Shown here piece by piece: positions 1 through 5,126 of a stretch of 5,126 bases of DNA. The number at the start of each line of letters is the position of its first letter. Position 1 is the stretch's first letter. The notes under the pieces were generated by a model. That model was not told the origin of the DNA. It did not search any database and saw nothing but the letters and a program-made list of their open reading frames with translations. The position numbers and the translations under genes are program-made. Source of the stretch: Chitinophagaceae bacterium (GTDB taxonomy: Bacteria; Bacteroidota; Bacteroidia; Chitinophagales; Chitinophagaceae); the NCBI GenBank assembly GCA_025455245.1, contig JALOMX010000190.1, positions 1 to 5,126 on the forward strand. Reading direction: 5' to 3'.

Positions 1-319
1 CTATTTCCGGATGCTTCAGCAGTTCCGGCTGATATTTTTCTACTTCAGCCACTTCTTTACCCACCTGCGAAAAAATATCGGCAATCGGCATATTGGTACT
101 GCTCCGTAACCTGTATAAAAAAGGATTACCTGGAGTAGTATTTAATTTTACGGTTGCAATACCCGCACCATCCTGACCACGGTTGTGCTGTTTTTCCATC
201 AAGAGGTACAGTTTGTTAAGGCCATACATAACGGTGCCATACCGTTGCTGAATTTCATTGAATGGTTTTCTAAGCCGGATGAATGCCAAACCGCATTCGT
301 GTTTAATTGCGTCGCTCAT
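1..319 (-). CDS. purF: PurF-like amidophosphoribosyltransferase, N-terminal part (3' end outside window)
   Basis: The 106 visible residues match the start of the glutaminase domain of amidophosphoribosyltransferase, the first committed step of purine synthesis (PRPP plus glutamine to phosphoribosylamine). The N-terminus is MSDAIKHECG. Cys9 is the expected Ntn-hydrolase nucleophile, so residues 1-8 would be a short propeptide removed on maturation, as in other PurF proteins with a leader. Residues 41-53 read MEKQHNRGQDGAG, the family's QHRGQ(D/E)GAG glutamine-site motif. Spacing and wording resemble the longer (about 600-residue) Bacteroidota version, which may be a paralogue of a shorter PurF. 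The PRPP-binding domain lies outside the window. The ATG overlaps the stop of the upstream PIN gene (ATGA), and only a weak GGA lies before it, so translational coupling is likely. I saw no TAnnTTTG promoter box inside the upstream toxin gene. Family assignment is firm; whether this is the main PurF is not known. Confidence 0.86.
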   Translation of the reverse strand, partial: MSDAIKHECGLAFIRLRKPFNEIQQRYGTVMYGLNKLYLLMEKQHNRGQDGAGIATVKLNTTPGNPFLYRLRSSTNMPIADIFSQVGKEVAEVEKYQPELLKHPEI

Positions 320-828
320 GGTAAATCCAAAAGAGGTTCATTGTTATTTGACAAAACCTCATTTAATAATCTTATGGAATAGTGCCTTTTAGCCCCCAAA
401 ATTTTTGCAAAAGAAGTTCTTAACTCAAAAATCAATCCTTTTATTTTGGCCTGCTGTAATAAAGAAATGGTGCCAAATGAGGGAATATCAAATTGAATGG
501 CTATTTTTTTTGCAAAAGCATCTTCTACCAGAAAAAAAGCATCATCCAGTTGTTTGGCAAGTATAATACATTCAATTTCTCCCGAATCAAGGGTATCAGG
601 TAAATCCATCCCACTTATCCAATCATTTTGAATGGTTAATACCCTTGTTTCTAATTCTTTGAGAAAAAAGTCATGTTCATCTTTAAATAAGGGAAGATGG
701 GAACTTAATTCACTGAAAACAGCAGGCGGGAGATAATACTGAGGATATAATTTTTCAAGCACCCAAAATTTTTCAATGGCAACCAAGGTTAAGATGGGAC
801 CGGTATCTGTAATCAAAAGTTTTGTCAT
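316..828 (-). CDS. DUF3368 PIN-domain toxin (VapC-like ribonuclease)
   Basis: This is a 170-residue protein of the DUF3368 family, PIN-fold proteins that act as toxins with UPF0175 antitoxins; PIN toxins are metal-dependent RNases. Visible family marks are ITDTGPIL at residues 6-13 (acidic Asp8), PPAVFSEL at 34-41 (Glu40), LDSGEIECIILA at 80-91 (Asp81, Glu84), VEDAFAKKIA at 101-110 (acidic pair Glu102/Asp103, where Asp-Asp is usual), and a C-terminal FGTISLLQQAKIKGLI at 118-133, the usual G-T-x-x-LL-x-x-AK-x-x-G-L-I block. Length is normal and all acidic positions are occupied, so the enzyme is probably active. Its ATG overlaps the antitoxin stop by ATGA and its TGA overlaps the downstream purF-like ATG in the same way. 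The RNA target cannot be read from sequence. Confidence 0.9.
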   Translation of the reverse strand: MTKLLITDTGPILTLVAIEKFWVLEKLYPQYYLPPAVFSELSSHLPLFKDEHDFFLKELETRVLTIQNDWISGMDLPDTLDSGEIECIILAKQLDDAFFLVEDAFAKKIAIQFDIPSFGTISLLQQAKIKGLIFELRTSFAKILGAKRHYSIRLLNEVLSNNNEPLLDLP

Positions 829-1103
829 TCGAGCAGACCCGTTTTTTTGAGCATGTCCATCTCTTTTTCAAAATCCTCGTAAGTAAGCAAGGAAACAGGA
901 ATTTTGTGCTTACCCAAATATTCCTGAAACTCCCCATAATGCATACCGGCAAGTTCGGCTGCTTTTCCAATAGAAACCTTCATATCCAAATAAAGTGAAA
1001 TTGCCGCCCAAACACGCATGCGTTGTTGAAGCGGCATTTCGTCCCCAATGAGTATTTTCTCAATACAGGGGTCAAACTCCACAGGAATTGAAATATTTTC
1101 CAT
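825..1103 (-). CDS. UPF0175 family antitoxin
   Basis: This 92-residue protein has the UPF0175 layout: a short N-terminal segment, a helix with RMRVWAAISLY (28-38), then a helix-turn-helix-like block SIGKAAELAGMHYGEFQEYL (44-63), followed by KIPV (67-70) and an acidic/hydrophobic tail. UPF0175 proteins are known as antitoxins paired with DUF3368 PIN toxins, and that partner follows immediately with a 4-base ATGA overlap. The HTH suggests it binds its own promoter; the tail (about 71-92) is the likely toxin-binding part by analogy with other type II antitoxins. The ATG at 1103 is the only credible start: a TATCTTTG promoter box ends 4 bases upstream, so there is no room for a ribosome-binding site and the mRNA may be leaderless. 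Family call is strong; autoregulation is inferred. Confidence 0.9.
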   Translation of the reverse strand: MENISIPVEFDPCIEKILIGDEMPLQQRMRVWAAISLYLDMKVSIGKAAELAGMHYGEFQEYLGKHKIPVSLLTYEDFEKEMDMLKKTGLLE

Positions 1104-1107
1104 GATG

Positions 1108-1138
1108 CAAAGATAAACTTCGCCTGCAAATCACGAAA
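1108..1138 (-). promoter_or_regulatory. Bacteroidota-type promoter for the antitoxin-toxin-purF chain
   Basis: On the minus strand, TATCTTTG at 1115-1108 fits the Bacteroidota -7 consensus TAnnTTTG exactly. A TTTC at 1138-1135, 19 bases upstream, is a one-base variant of the -33 TTTG box at the accepted spacing. The start site predicted 4-7 bases after the -7 box falls at 1104-1101, on the antitoxin ATG. The -33 box nearly touches the stop codon of the preceding flavoprotein gene. Confidence 0.72.
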
Positions 1139-1139
1139 G

Positions 1140-1703
1140 TTAATTCAGCACCGGCACAGGTTCACCCTTTACTGACTCTGCCAGCCAGATAAATTCCCGG
1201 AAGAAGGTATCAACGGCCTTTTGGAAGTTCTCATCAACCAGGTTACCCGCTTCGTCAAACTTTTTGTCAACACCGGGCACAACCAGCATATAAGGCGATA
1301 AAATCCCGAAAAGGGCCGCTACCAGTAATTGCATTTGCTGCGTTGCCCTCATCCCTCCCATTGCTCCGGGAGAAGCTGTGACAATGCCGAAAGCTTTACG
1401 GCTTTGTTTGGGAAACTGATCAAATATCAGCTTCATGCCCGGTGCGTATGAACCATTGTATTCAGGGGTTACCATGATAAAGGCATCAGCACTGAACATT
1501 TTTTCGGCAAGGGGCTTAAACGGATCGGGCGTTGTTTCCACCGAAGTCCATACTTCCTGTAAATGAGGCATATCATAATCACGCACATCAATCATGTCAA
1601 TGGTATGATCTGTATGTGCGGAAAGATAGTTTTGCAGGAATACAGCAACACGATGAGTTACACTATTGGTACGTGGACTTGCTGATAAAATCGCTATTTT
1701 CAT
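1140..1703 (-). CDS. NADPH-dependent FMN reductase family flavoprotein
   Basis: This is a 187-residue flavodoxin-fold protein of the NADPH-dependent FMN reductase family (relatives include chromate, quinone and azo reductases), expected to be cytoplasmic and to bind FMN. The N-terminal LSASPRTNS at residues 6-14 is the phosphate-binding loop; TPEYNGS at 79-85 is the hallmark flavin-contacting motif, followed by APGMK; SPGAMGGMRATQQMQ from residue 111 is the third conserved block. Length and motifs are complete. It starts 17 bases after the OsmC-family gene, so it is likely the last gene of the pirin/OsmC operon. A two-electron quinone or electrophile reductase role fits the neighbours, but the substrate cannot be read from sequence. 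The 36 bases after its stop contain the promoter of the next unit; no terminator hairpin was seen there, so read-through into the TA module is possible. Confidence 0.88.
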   Translation of the reverse strand: MKIAILSASPRTNSVTHRVAVFLQNYLSAHTDHTIDMIDVRDYDMPHLQEVWTSVETTPDPFKPLAEKMFSADAFIMVTPEYNGSYAPGMKLIFDQFPKQSRKAFGIVTASPGAMGGMRATQQMQLLVAALFGILSPYMLVVPGVDKKFDEAGNLVDENFQKAVDTFFREFIWLAESVKGEPVPVLN

Positions 1704-1720
1704 TGTATTATTTTTTTATA

Positions 1721-2119
1721 TTAATTAAAATTTGTTTCGATTGATATAGGTCGGCTAAAGGTTTTGTGAACAGGGCATTTTTCTGCAATTTCCAAAAGGC
1801 GTGTTCTTTGCTCTTCCGACAGATTACCCTCAATATGTATGCTCCTGAACATTTTAGTTTCGGAAAAAGAGGTTTCCCGTTCAAAAGAAACTTTAACATC
1901 CACCCTTTCAACCGGCCAACCTTTCCGGTCGGCATACATACGCAACGTTGCAGAAGTGCAGGCGCCAAGGGCAGCACATAAGAGCTCATCCGGCGAAAAT
2001 CCAAGATTCTGGCCCCCAACCTCAAGGGGTTCATCGGCAATCAATGCATTCCCTCCCCCACTCATTACCTCCATTTTGTAGTTGTCCATTTTTATGGAAA
2101 CAGTAGCATTGAATTCCAT
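1721..2119 (-). CDS. OsmC/Ohr family protein
   Basis: This 132-residue OsmC-family protein has both expected redox cysteines: Cys54 in LGACTSATLRMYADRKG and Cys115 in AEKCPVHKTFS. The SPDELL block at 42-47 carries the conserved glutamate (Glu45) that precedes the first cysteine helix. OsmC/Ohr proteins reduce organic hydroperoxides using this cysteine pair. The sequence is closer to the generic OsmC-like branch than to classical Ohr, so peroxidase activity is likely but not certain. The gene begins 25 bases after the longer pirin gene, with an A-rich leader containing AAGAG before the ATG, and ends 17 bases before the FMN reductase gene; it is almost certainly co-transcribed with both. Confidence 0.9.
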   Translation of the reverse strand: MEFNATVSIKMDNYKMEVMSGGGNALIADEPLEVGGQNLGFSPDELLCAALGACTSATLRMYADRKGWPVERVDVKVSFERETSFSETKMFRSIHIEGNLSEEQRTRLLEIAEKCPVHKTFSRPISIETNFN

Positions 2120-2144
2120 TTTGCTCTTTTTTTTGCAGACCCCA

Positions 2145-3011
2145 TTAATTTAAAACTCCAAACTTCCCTGCATTAAAGTCGTCTATTGCCTCCAGTATTT
2201 CCTGCTTTGTATTCATTACAAAAGGCCCGTAAGCTGAAATTGGCTCGGCTATAGGCTCTCCACTTAAAACCAGAATATGGGCCTCATTGTTCGACTCAAC
2301 CTGAACATTCGTTCCGGTGCGCCCGAGTACAACCATTTGCCCTGTTCTTGCCTGCTGTTCATTATTAATCATCAGATTGCCTTCCATTACAACAATAGCC
2401 GTATTGTCACCATCAGGCAGTTCAAGGTTCAAAACCGACCCTGCTTTCAACTTTACGTCATAAATATTGATACGGGTAAATGTTTTTGCAGGACCCTTTA
2501 CACCCATATGTTCTCCGGCAATTACCCGCAGTTCACCACCATTGTCCGGTAATTGAACCCTTCCCATGTCAGCATCCCGCAGGTCCTGATAAGATGGCGG
2601 GGTATTTTTGAATTTAGCAGGCAGGTTTACCCAAAGCTGTGCCATGTGAAATACCCCTCCTTGCCTGCTGAAGGACTCTGCATGGAACTCCTTGTGTAAA
2701 ATCCCACTACCTGCGGTCATCCATTGTACATCGCCGGGACCAATTTCACCCCTGCCTCCGCTGCTGTCTTCGTGGGCAACATTACCGCTCCAAGCAATGG
2801 TTACTGTTTCAAAACCCTTATGCGGGTGTACATCCACACCTCTCGGATGATCGGTCGGGCCAACAGTCCATGGCTCATTATAATCCAACATCAGGAATGG
2901 ACTCATGTCGTACCACAAATCCTGCCCGATGAAATTTCGCACCTTAAAGCCATCACCTACCATATGGGGTGGGGCTGCGGTACGGACCTGTTTTATTTTT
3001 TTGTAATTCAT
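2145..3011 (-). CDS. Pirin family protein (full-length, two cupin domains)
   Basis: A 288-residue bicupin protein of the pirin family. The N-terminal cupin carries VHPHKGFETVT (61-71) and TAGSGILHKEF (99-109), giving the metal ligands His62, His64, His106 and Glu108, the same 3His-1Glu set as human pirin and bacterial quercetinase-type pirins. The C-terminal pirin domain ends with the typical ISAYGPFVMNTKQEI, then AIDDFNAGKFG. Members can oxidise quercetin or act as redox-sensitive regulators; which applies here is not visible. The chosen ATG gives the usual N-terminus; the upstream region is A/T-rich with only a distant GGA. It follows the shorter pirin gene by 116 bases that contain a hairpin-forming repeat, and precedes the OsmC gene by 25 bases. 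It is a distinct subfamily from the upstream pirin, not a recent duplicate, since the two differ in length and C-terminal domain. Confidence 0.92.
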   Translation of the reverse strand: MNYKKIKQVRTAAPPHMVGDGFKVRNFIGQDLWYDMSPFLMLDYNEPWTVGPTDHPRGVDVHPHKGFETVTIAWSGNVAHEDSSGGRGEIGPGDVQWMTAGSGILHKEFHAESFSRQGGVFHMAQLWVNLPAKFKNTPPSYQDLRDADMGRVQLPDNGGELRVIAGEHMGVKGPAKTFTRINIYDVKLKAGSVLNLELPDGDNTAIVVMEGNLMINNEQQARTGQMVVLGRTGTNVQVESNNEAHILVLSGEPIAEPISAYGPFVMNTKQEILEAIDDFNAGKFGVLN

Positions 3012-3018
3012 TTTTTTA

Positions 3019-3113
3019 AAATTCCAAATTTGAAAATCCCAAATTCCAAAGGTTCCCGGGTATCCTAGTCAGTACCCTGAATGACTTCTGACCCTTTTGG
3101 AATTTGGAATTTG
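3019..3113. repeat. Inverted repeat made of four copies of a 10-mer between the two pirin genes
   Basis: AAATTCCAAA occurs at 3019-3028 and 3041-3050, and its reverse complement TTTGGAATTT at 3096-3105 and 3103-3112. The arms 3035-3052 and 3093-3111 pair over about 18 bases with one mismatch and one single-base bulge, enclosing a 40-base loop that contains CCCGGG and a weak inner repeat (GTCAG at 3068-3072 with CTGAC at 3088-3092). In the transcript the structure would lie between the two pirin genes, close to the start of the longer one. It has no U-tract characteristic of a terminator. It may be a processing or mRNA-stability element or a dispersed palindromic repeat. Confidence 0.75.
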
Positions 3114-3127
3114 AATATTGTTATTTG

Positions 3128-3838
3128 TCACCTCATAGGAACATCCATCAGCAACAATCTCGCTTGAGTATCAGCCTTTATATCAAGCGTTTCCGCATCT
3201 TCAATCCCCATCCCATCCCTGCGGTTCAGGCTTTGGCCATTGATGGTTACATCGCCTTCAATCACAAAAGCATAAACACCGTTGCCCGCCTTTTTCAGGG
3301 TATAACTTGTTTCAAAACCCTTGTCGAGGTTACCCATGCTGAACCATGCATCCTGATGTATCCAAACTCCTTCATCCTCAGGGTTGGGACTCAATACCTG
3401 CAACAGGTTATTGTGCATTTTGTTTACGTTTATGGTGTATTGGTCGTAGCGAGGCTCAACATTTTTCTTATCAGGAAAAATCCAGATCTGGAAAAACCTT
3501 ACCTCCTTGTTGGTATTGGCATTCATTTCGCTGTGGGCAATACCCGTTCCGGCACTCATTATCTGAATATCGCCTTCTTTAATGATGGTTTCGTTTCCCA
3601 TGCTGTCTTTATGCTTCAGGTCGCCAAACGTGGGAATGGAAATGATTTCCATATTATCGTGCGGGTGTTTACCAAAACCCATTCCCGCCGCCACCGTGTC
3701 GTCGTTTAGCACACGCAATGCGCCAAAATGCATACGCTCGGGGTTGTAGTACCCGGCAAAACTAAAACTGTGGTAGCTATTCAGCCAGCCGTGGTTGGCA
3801 TGACCTCTTGTTCCTGCACGGTGAATGGTGGTTTTCAT
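3128..3838 (-). CDS. Pirin family protein, YhhW-type
   Basis: A 236-residue bicupin protein of the YhhW-like branch of the pirin family (the E. coli quercetinase YhhW is of similar length). The N-terminus has the typical HGWLNSYHSFSFAGYYNP (16-33). Metal ligands are visible as His58 and His60 in GKHPHDNMEII and His102 and Glu104 in SAGTGIAHSEMN, a complete 3His-1Glu cupin site. The C-terminal half lacks the GPFVMN-type pirin C domain and instead has the second cupin expected for YhhW. It is the first gene of the putative stress operon: an exact TATCTTTG promoter box lies 29 bases upstream, a palindrome abuts that box, and AAAGGAG sits 5 bases before the ATG, which settles the start. Substrate is unknown; flavonoid or quinone-like oxygenation is the family precedent. 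Confidence 0.92.
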   Translation of the reverse strand: MKTTIHRAGTRGHANHGWLNSYHSFSFAGYYNPERMHFGALRVLNDDTVAAGMGFGKHPHDNMEIISIPTFGDLKHKDSMGNETIIKEGDIQIMSAGTGIAHSEMNANTNKEVRFFQIWIFPDKKNVEPRYDQYTINVNKMHNNLLQVLSPNPEDEGVWIHQDAWFSMGNLDKGFETSYTLKKAGNGVYAFVIEGDVTINGQSLNRRDGMGIEDAETLDIKADTQARLLLMDVPMR

Positions 3839-3843
3839 AAACG

Positions 3844-3850
3844 CTCCTTT
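3844..3850 (-). promoter_or_regulatory. Strong Shine-Dalgarno for the YhhW-type pirin
   Basis: AAAGGAG on the minus strand lies 5 bases before the ATG at 3838. This is unusually strong compared with the other genes here, none of which has a clear GGAG, and suggests high translation of the first operon gene. Confidence 0.75.
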
Positions 3851-3866
3851 AATTAATTTGATGTTG

Positions 3867-3874
3867 CAAAGATA
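3867..3874 (-). promoter_or_regulatory. Promoter -7 box of the pirin/OsmC operon
   Basis: TATCTTTG matches the Bacteroidota -7 consensus TAnnTTTG exactly and would start transcription near 3860-3863, giving a leader of about 22-25 bases with the AAAGGAG site. No good TTTG -33 box is visible at the usual 19-21 base spacing; instead that spacer is filled by a palindrome, so the promoter may be weak or regulator-dependent. Confidence 0.72.
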
Positions 3875-3897
3875 ATCAATGTTTAAACATTAATTAT
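3872..3897. promoter_or_regulatory. 26-base near-perfect palindrome, putative operator
   Basis: The 14-base core AATGTTTAAACATT (3878-3891) is a perfect palindrome. It extends with matching ATAAT/ATTAT flanks to 26 bases with only one mismatched pair (3877 against 3892). The palindrome overlaps the -7 box by three bases and fills the spacer upstream, so a bound dimer would block RNA polymerase. The shape suits a winged-helix repressor such as a MarR- or HxlR-type protein, but no regulator gene is in the window and the protein is a guess. Confidence 0.6.
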
Positions 3898-3948
3898 ACC
3901 GAAATTGTTAAAGTAACTACTCGGAGCTTCATAAGGAGTCAAATTTTT

Positions 3949-3967
3949 TAACCGGTAAATACCGTTA
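3949..3967. other. Short imperfect inverted repeat
   Basis: TAACCGGTA and TACCGTTA are inverted copies apart from one extra C, separated by two bases. It lies between the operon palindrome and the hairpin downstream of the GH2 gene. On the minus strand it is followed by an A-run rather than T's, so it does not look like a terminator for the GH2 gene. It could be a second regulator site or chance. Confidence 0.25.
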
Positions 3968-3985
3968 TTGCAAGGTGACATTCAA

Positions 3986-4009
3986 TTTTGTAAGATATGC
4001 CTTACAAAA
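3986..4009. terminator. 9-bp perfect hairpin, possible terminator of the GH2 gene
   Basis: TTTTGTAAG and CTTACAAAA are perfect inverted repeats around a 6-base loop, 58 bases after the GH2 stop codon. The stem carries its own T/A tracts at the outer ends, as in some bidirectional intrinsic terminators, but has only three G/C pairs in nine and only a short T stretch on the minus-strand side. A regulator-binding palindrome is the alternative. No better terminator was seen between 3900 and 4067. Confidence 0.4.
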
Positions 4010-4067
4010 GAGCCCGAAATGCATTTCTTATAAAAGGTATTTTACAAATTAATAAAAATGCTCCAAA

Positions 4068-5126
4068 CTACTCCGCCTTTAAAACCACCTTCCCCTGCTT
4101 AAGGTTACCACCGCTTACCGTCAGTTCAATATCGCCTGCCTGTTTGGCCGATTGTACCAACACCACAAGTTTACCGCTGAAGGTTTTCATGGTGGGTAAA
4201 TGAAACGGCTCAAGCGAAGTGGCATCGCCATTGCAGGCAGCTCGGTAGGTACCTGCTCCTTTTACCGAAAACTGCAACTGCTCTGTGGCACTCGGACACA
4301 GGTTTCCATCCTTGTCCACCACCGATACGGCAACAAAAGAAATATCATCCCCATCTGCTTTCAGGCGGGTTCTATCGGGTTCGAGTAAAAGCTTAAAAGG
4401 TTTTCCTGCAGTCTTCACCACTTTTTCGGAAGCGGGTTTTCCGTCCTTTCCAAAGGCCACCACTTTGATGGTACCGGGTTCATATTTCACATTCATCCAC
4501 ATCAGCCGGTAGCGGTTGAGGGGGGTTGCCGAATGCTTTTTTTGTACACCCATACTTTTTCCGTTTACAAACAATTCGGCGCTGTCATAATTTGTGTACA
4601 CAAAAACAGGGGTGGTTTCCCCTTCTCGTCCCGGCCATGTCCAGTGGGGGAGGATATGAAGGGTGTTTTCATGTTGATTCCATCTGCTTCGGTACAGGTA
4701 GTATCTGTCTTTGGGCAATCCGGCAAGATCATTTATCCCGAAATAGGAACTGCGCGAAGGCCATTTACTGTCATATGGAGTAGGTTCACCCAGATAATCA
4801 AATCCCGTCCAGACAAATTCTCCGATTACCCATGGTTTATCATCCTGCAAAACAAAATCGTCTTCGGGCAGGTTGGACCAGTTGCAGTATTCCATATCAT
4901 AGGAAGAGCTTTGTCCATCGTCATATTGCTTATCAATACCTTTTTCTACGGGGAATTTATATACACCCCTTGAACTTACGGTGGAAGCGGTTTCGGAACC
5001 GAGCAGGAAGCCTTGCGGAAATGTTTTATAAGCTTCTTCATACAAGTGGGTGCGATAATTCAACCCCGGAATGTCGAGTAAAGCTCCAAACCCCGATTGC
5101 ATGGTTGCCTTAACCTGATCCATACC
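4068..5126 (-). CDS. Glycoside hydrolase family 2 beta-galactosidase-like enzyme, C-terminal part (5' end outside window)
   Basis: The frame is open to the right edge (352 residues visible); the Met at 5123 is internal, so the true start is outside. Residues are counted from that Met. The segment begins in the GH2 TIM barrel: GLNYR (20-24), then LLGSETASTVSSRGVY (40-55), in which Glu44 is the likely catalytic nucleophile, and IGEFVWTGFDYLGEPTPY (100-117), a strong GH2 signature. The acid/base glutamate lies upstream of the window. Next comes a DUF4982-type beta-sandwich with VYTNYDSAELFVNGKSMG, and a C-terminal Ig-like GH2 domain (roughly 240-351, opening KPFKLLLEPDRTRLKADGDD). This architecture belongs to Bacteroidota exo-acting beta-galactosidases and relatives that trim oligosaccharides; the exact sugar cannot be told. 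Export is likely for the group but the N-terminus is not visible. The gene seems functionally unrelated to the operon that follows. Confidence 0.92.
   Translation of the reverse strand, partial: GMDQVKATMQSGFGALLDIPGLNYRTHLYEEAYKTFPQGFLLGSETASTVSSRGVYKFPVEKGIDKQYDDGQSSSYDMEYCNWSNLPEDDFVLQDDKPWVIGEFVWTGFDYLGEPTPYDSKWPSRSSYFGINDLAGLPKDRYYLYRSRWNQHENTLHILPHWTWPGREGETTPVFVYTNYDSAELFVNGKSMGVQKKHSATPLNRYRLMWMNVKYEPGTIKVVAFGKDGKPASEKVVKTAGKPFKLLLEPDRTRLKADGDDISFVAVSVVDKDGNLCPSATEQLQFSVKGAGTYRAACNGDATSLEPFHLPTMKTFSGKLVVLVQSAKQAGDIELTVSGGNLKQGKVVLKAE

Noticed and set aside
773..970. 65-codon minus-strand frame bridging the toxin and antitoxin genes
   Set aside because: It overlaps both TA genes in another frame and has no family features; the two TA reading frames explain the region.
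1704..1720. A/T-rich gap as a terminator between OsmC and FMN reductase genes
   Set aside because: It is only 17 bases with no inverted repeat; it fits an operon spacer.
1708..2040. 110-codon minus-strand frame inside the OsmC gene
   Set aside because: It is an alternative frame of the OsmC coding sequence, whose two conserved cysteines and length identify the real frame.
3104..3709. 201-codon open frame on the plus strand
   Set aside because: It lies opposite the YhhW-type pirin, whose motifs and metal ligands are fully convincing; the plus-strand translation shows no recognisable domain and no promoter or ribosome site.
4533..4973. 146-codon open frame on the plus strand
   Set aside because: It is antisense to the GH2 enzyme, which has clear signature motifs across the same bases; the frame is a shadow.
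4068..5123. Treating the Met at 5123 as the real start of the GH2 gene
   Set aside because: The frame stays open to the window edge and the protein would begin in the middle of the TIM barrel without the acid/base glutamate, so it is a truncated view and not a short gene.

Overview
The window looks like a chromosomal segment from a member of the Bacteroidota. The evidence is two promoter boxes of the form TATCTTTG (the Bacteroidota TAnnTTTG -7 element), A/T-rich spacers with few Shine-Dalgarno sites, a PurF-type N-terminus of the long Bacteroidota form, and a GH2/DUF4982 glycosidase typical of polysaccharide-degrading Bacteroidota. The sequence does not allow a more precise placement. Every gene I can support lies on the minus strand, so transcription runs from high to low coordinates.

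Reading in the direction of transcription: (1) 5126-4068 is the C-terminal part of a GH2 beta-galactosidase-like enzyme whose 5' end lies outside the window. (2) 4067-3839 is a 229-base spacer holding a perfect 9-bp hairpin (possible terminator), a 26-base near-perfect palindrome (possible operator) overlapping a TATCTTTG promoter box, and a strong Shine-Dalgarno. (3) 3838-1140 is a probable four-gene operon: a YhhW-type pirin, a second longer pirin, an OsmC-family thiol peroxidase-like protein and an NADPH-dependent FMN reductase-like flavoprotein. A 116-base gap between the two pirins contains an inverted repeat built from four copies of one 10-mer; the other gaps are 25 and 17 bases. (4) 1103-1 begins with its own promoter and is a chain of three genes joined by 4-base ATGA overlaps: a UPF0175 antitoxin, a DUF3368 PIN-domain toxin, and the start of a PurF-like amidophosphoribosyltransferase that runs off the left edge.

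The pirin/OsmC/flavoprotein set reads as a stress operon for quinones, electrophiles or organic peroxides, and the palindrome suggests control by a dimeric repressor encoded elsewhere. That is inference from family membership and layout. The most unusual point is the toxin-antitoxin pair placed directly upstream of, and overlapping, a purine-biosynthesis-type gene. This would put the downstream gene under the transcription and possibly the translation of the TA module. No RNA genes, CRISPR arrays or insertion sequences were seen.
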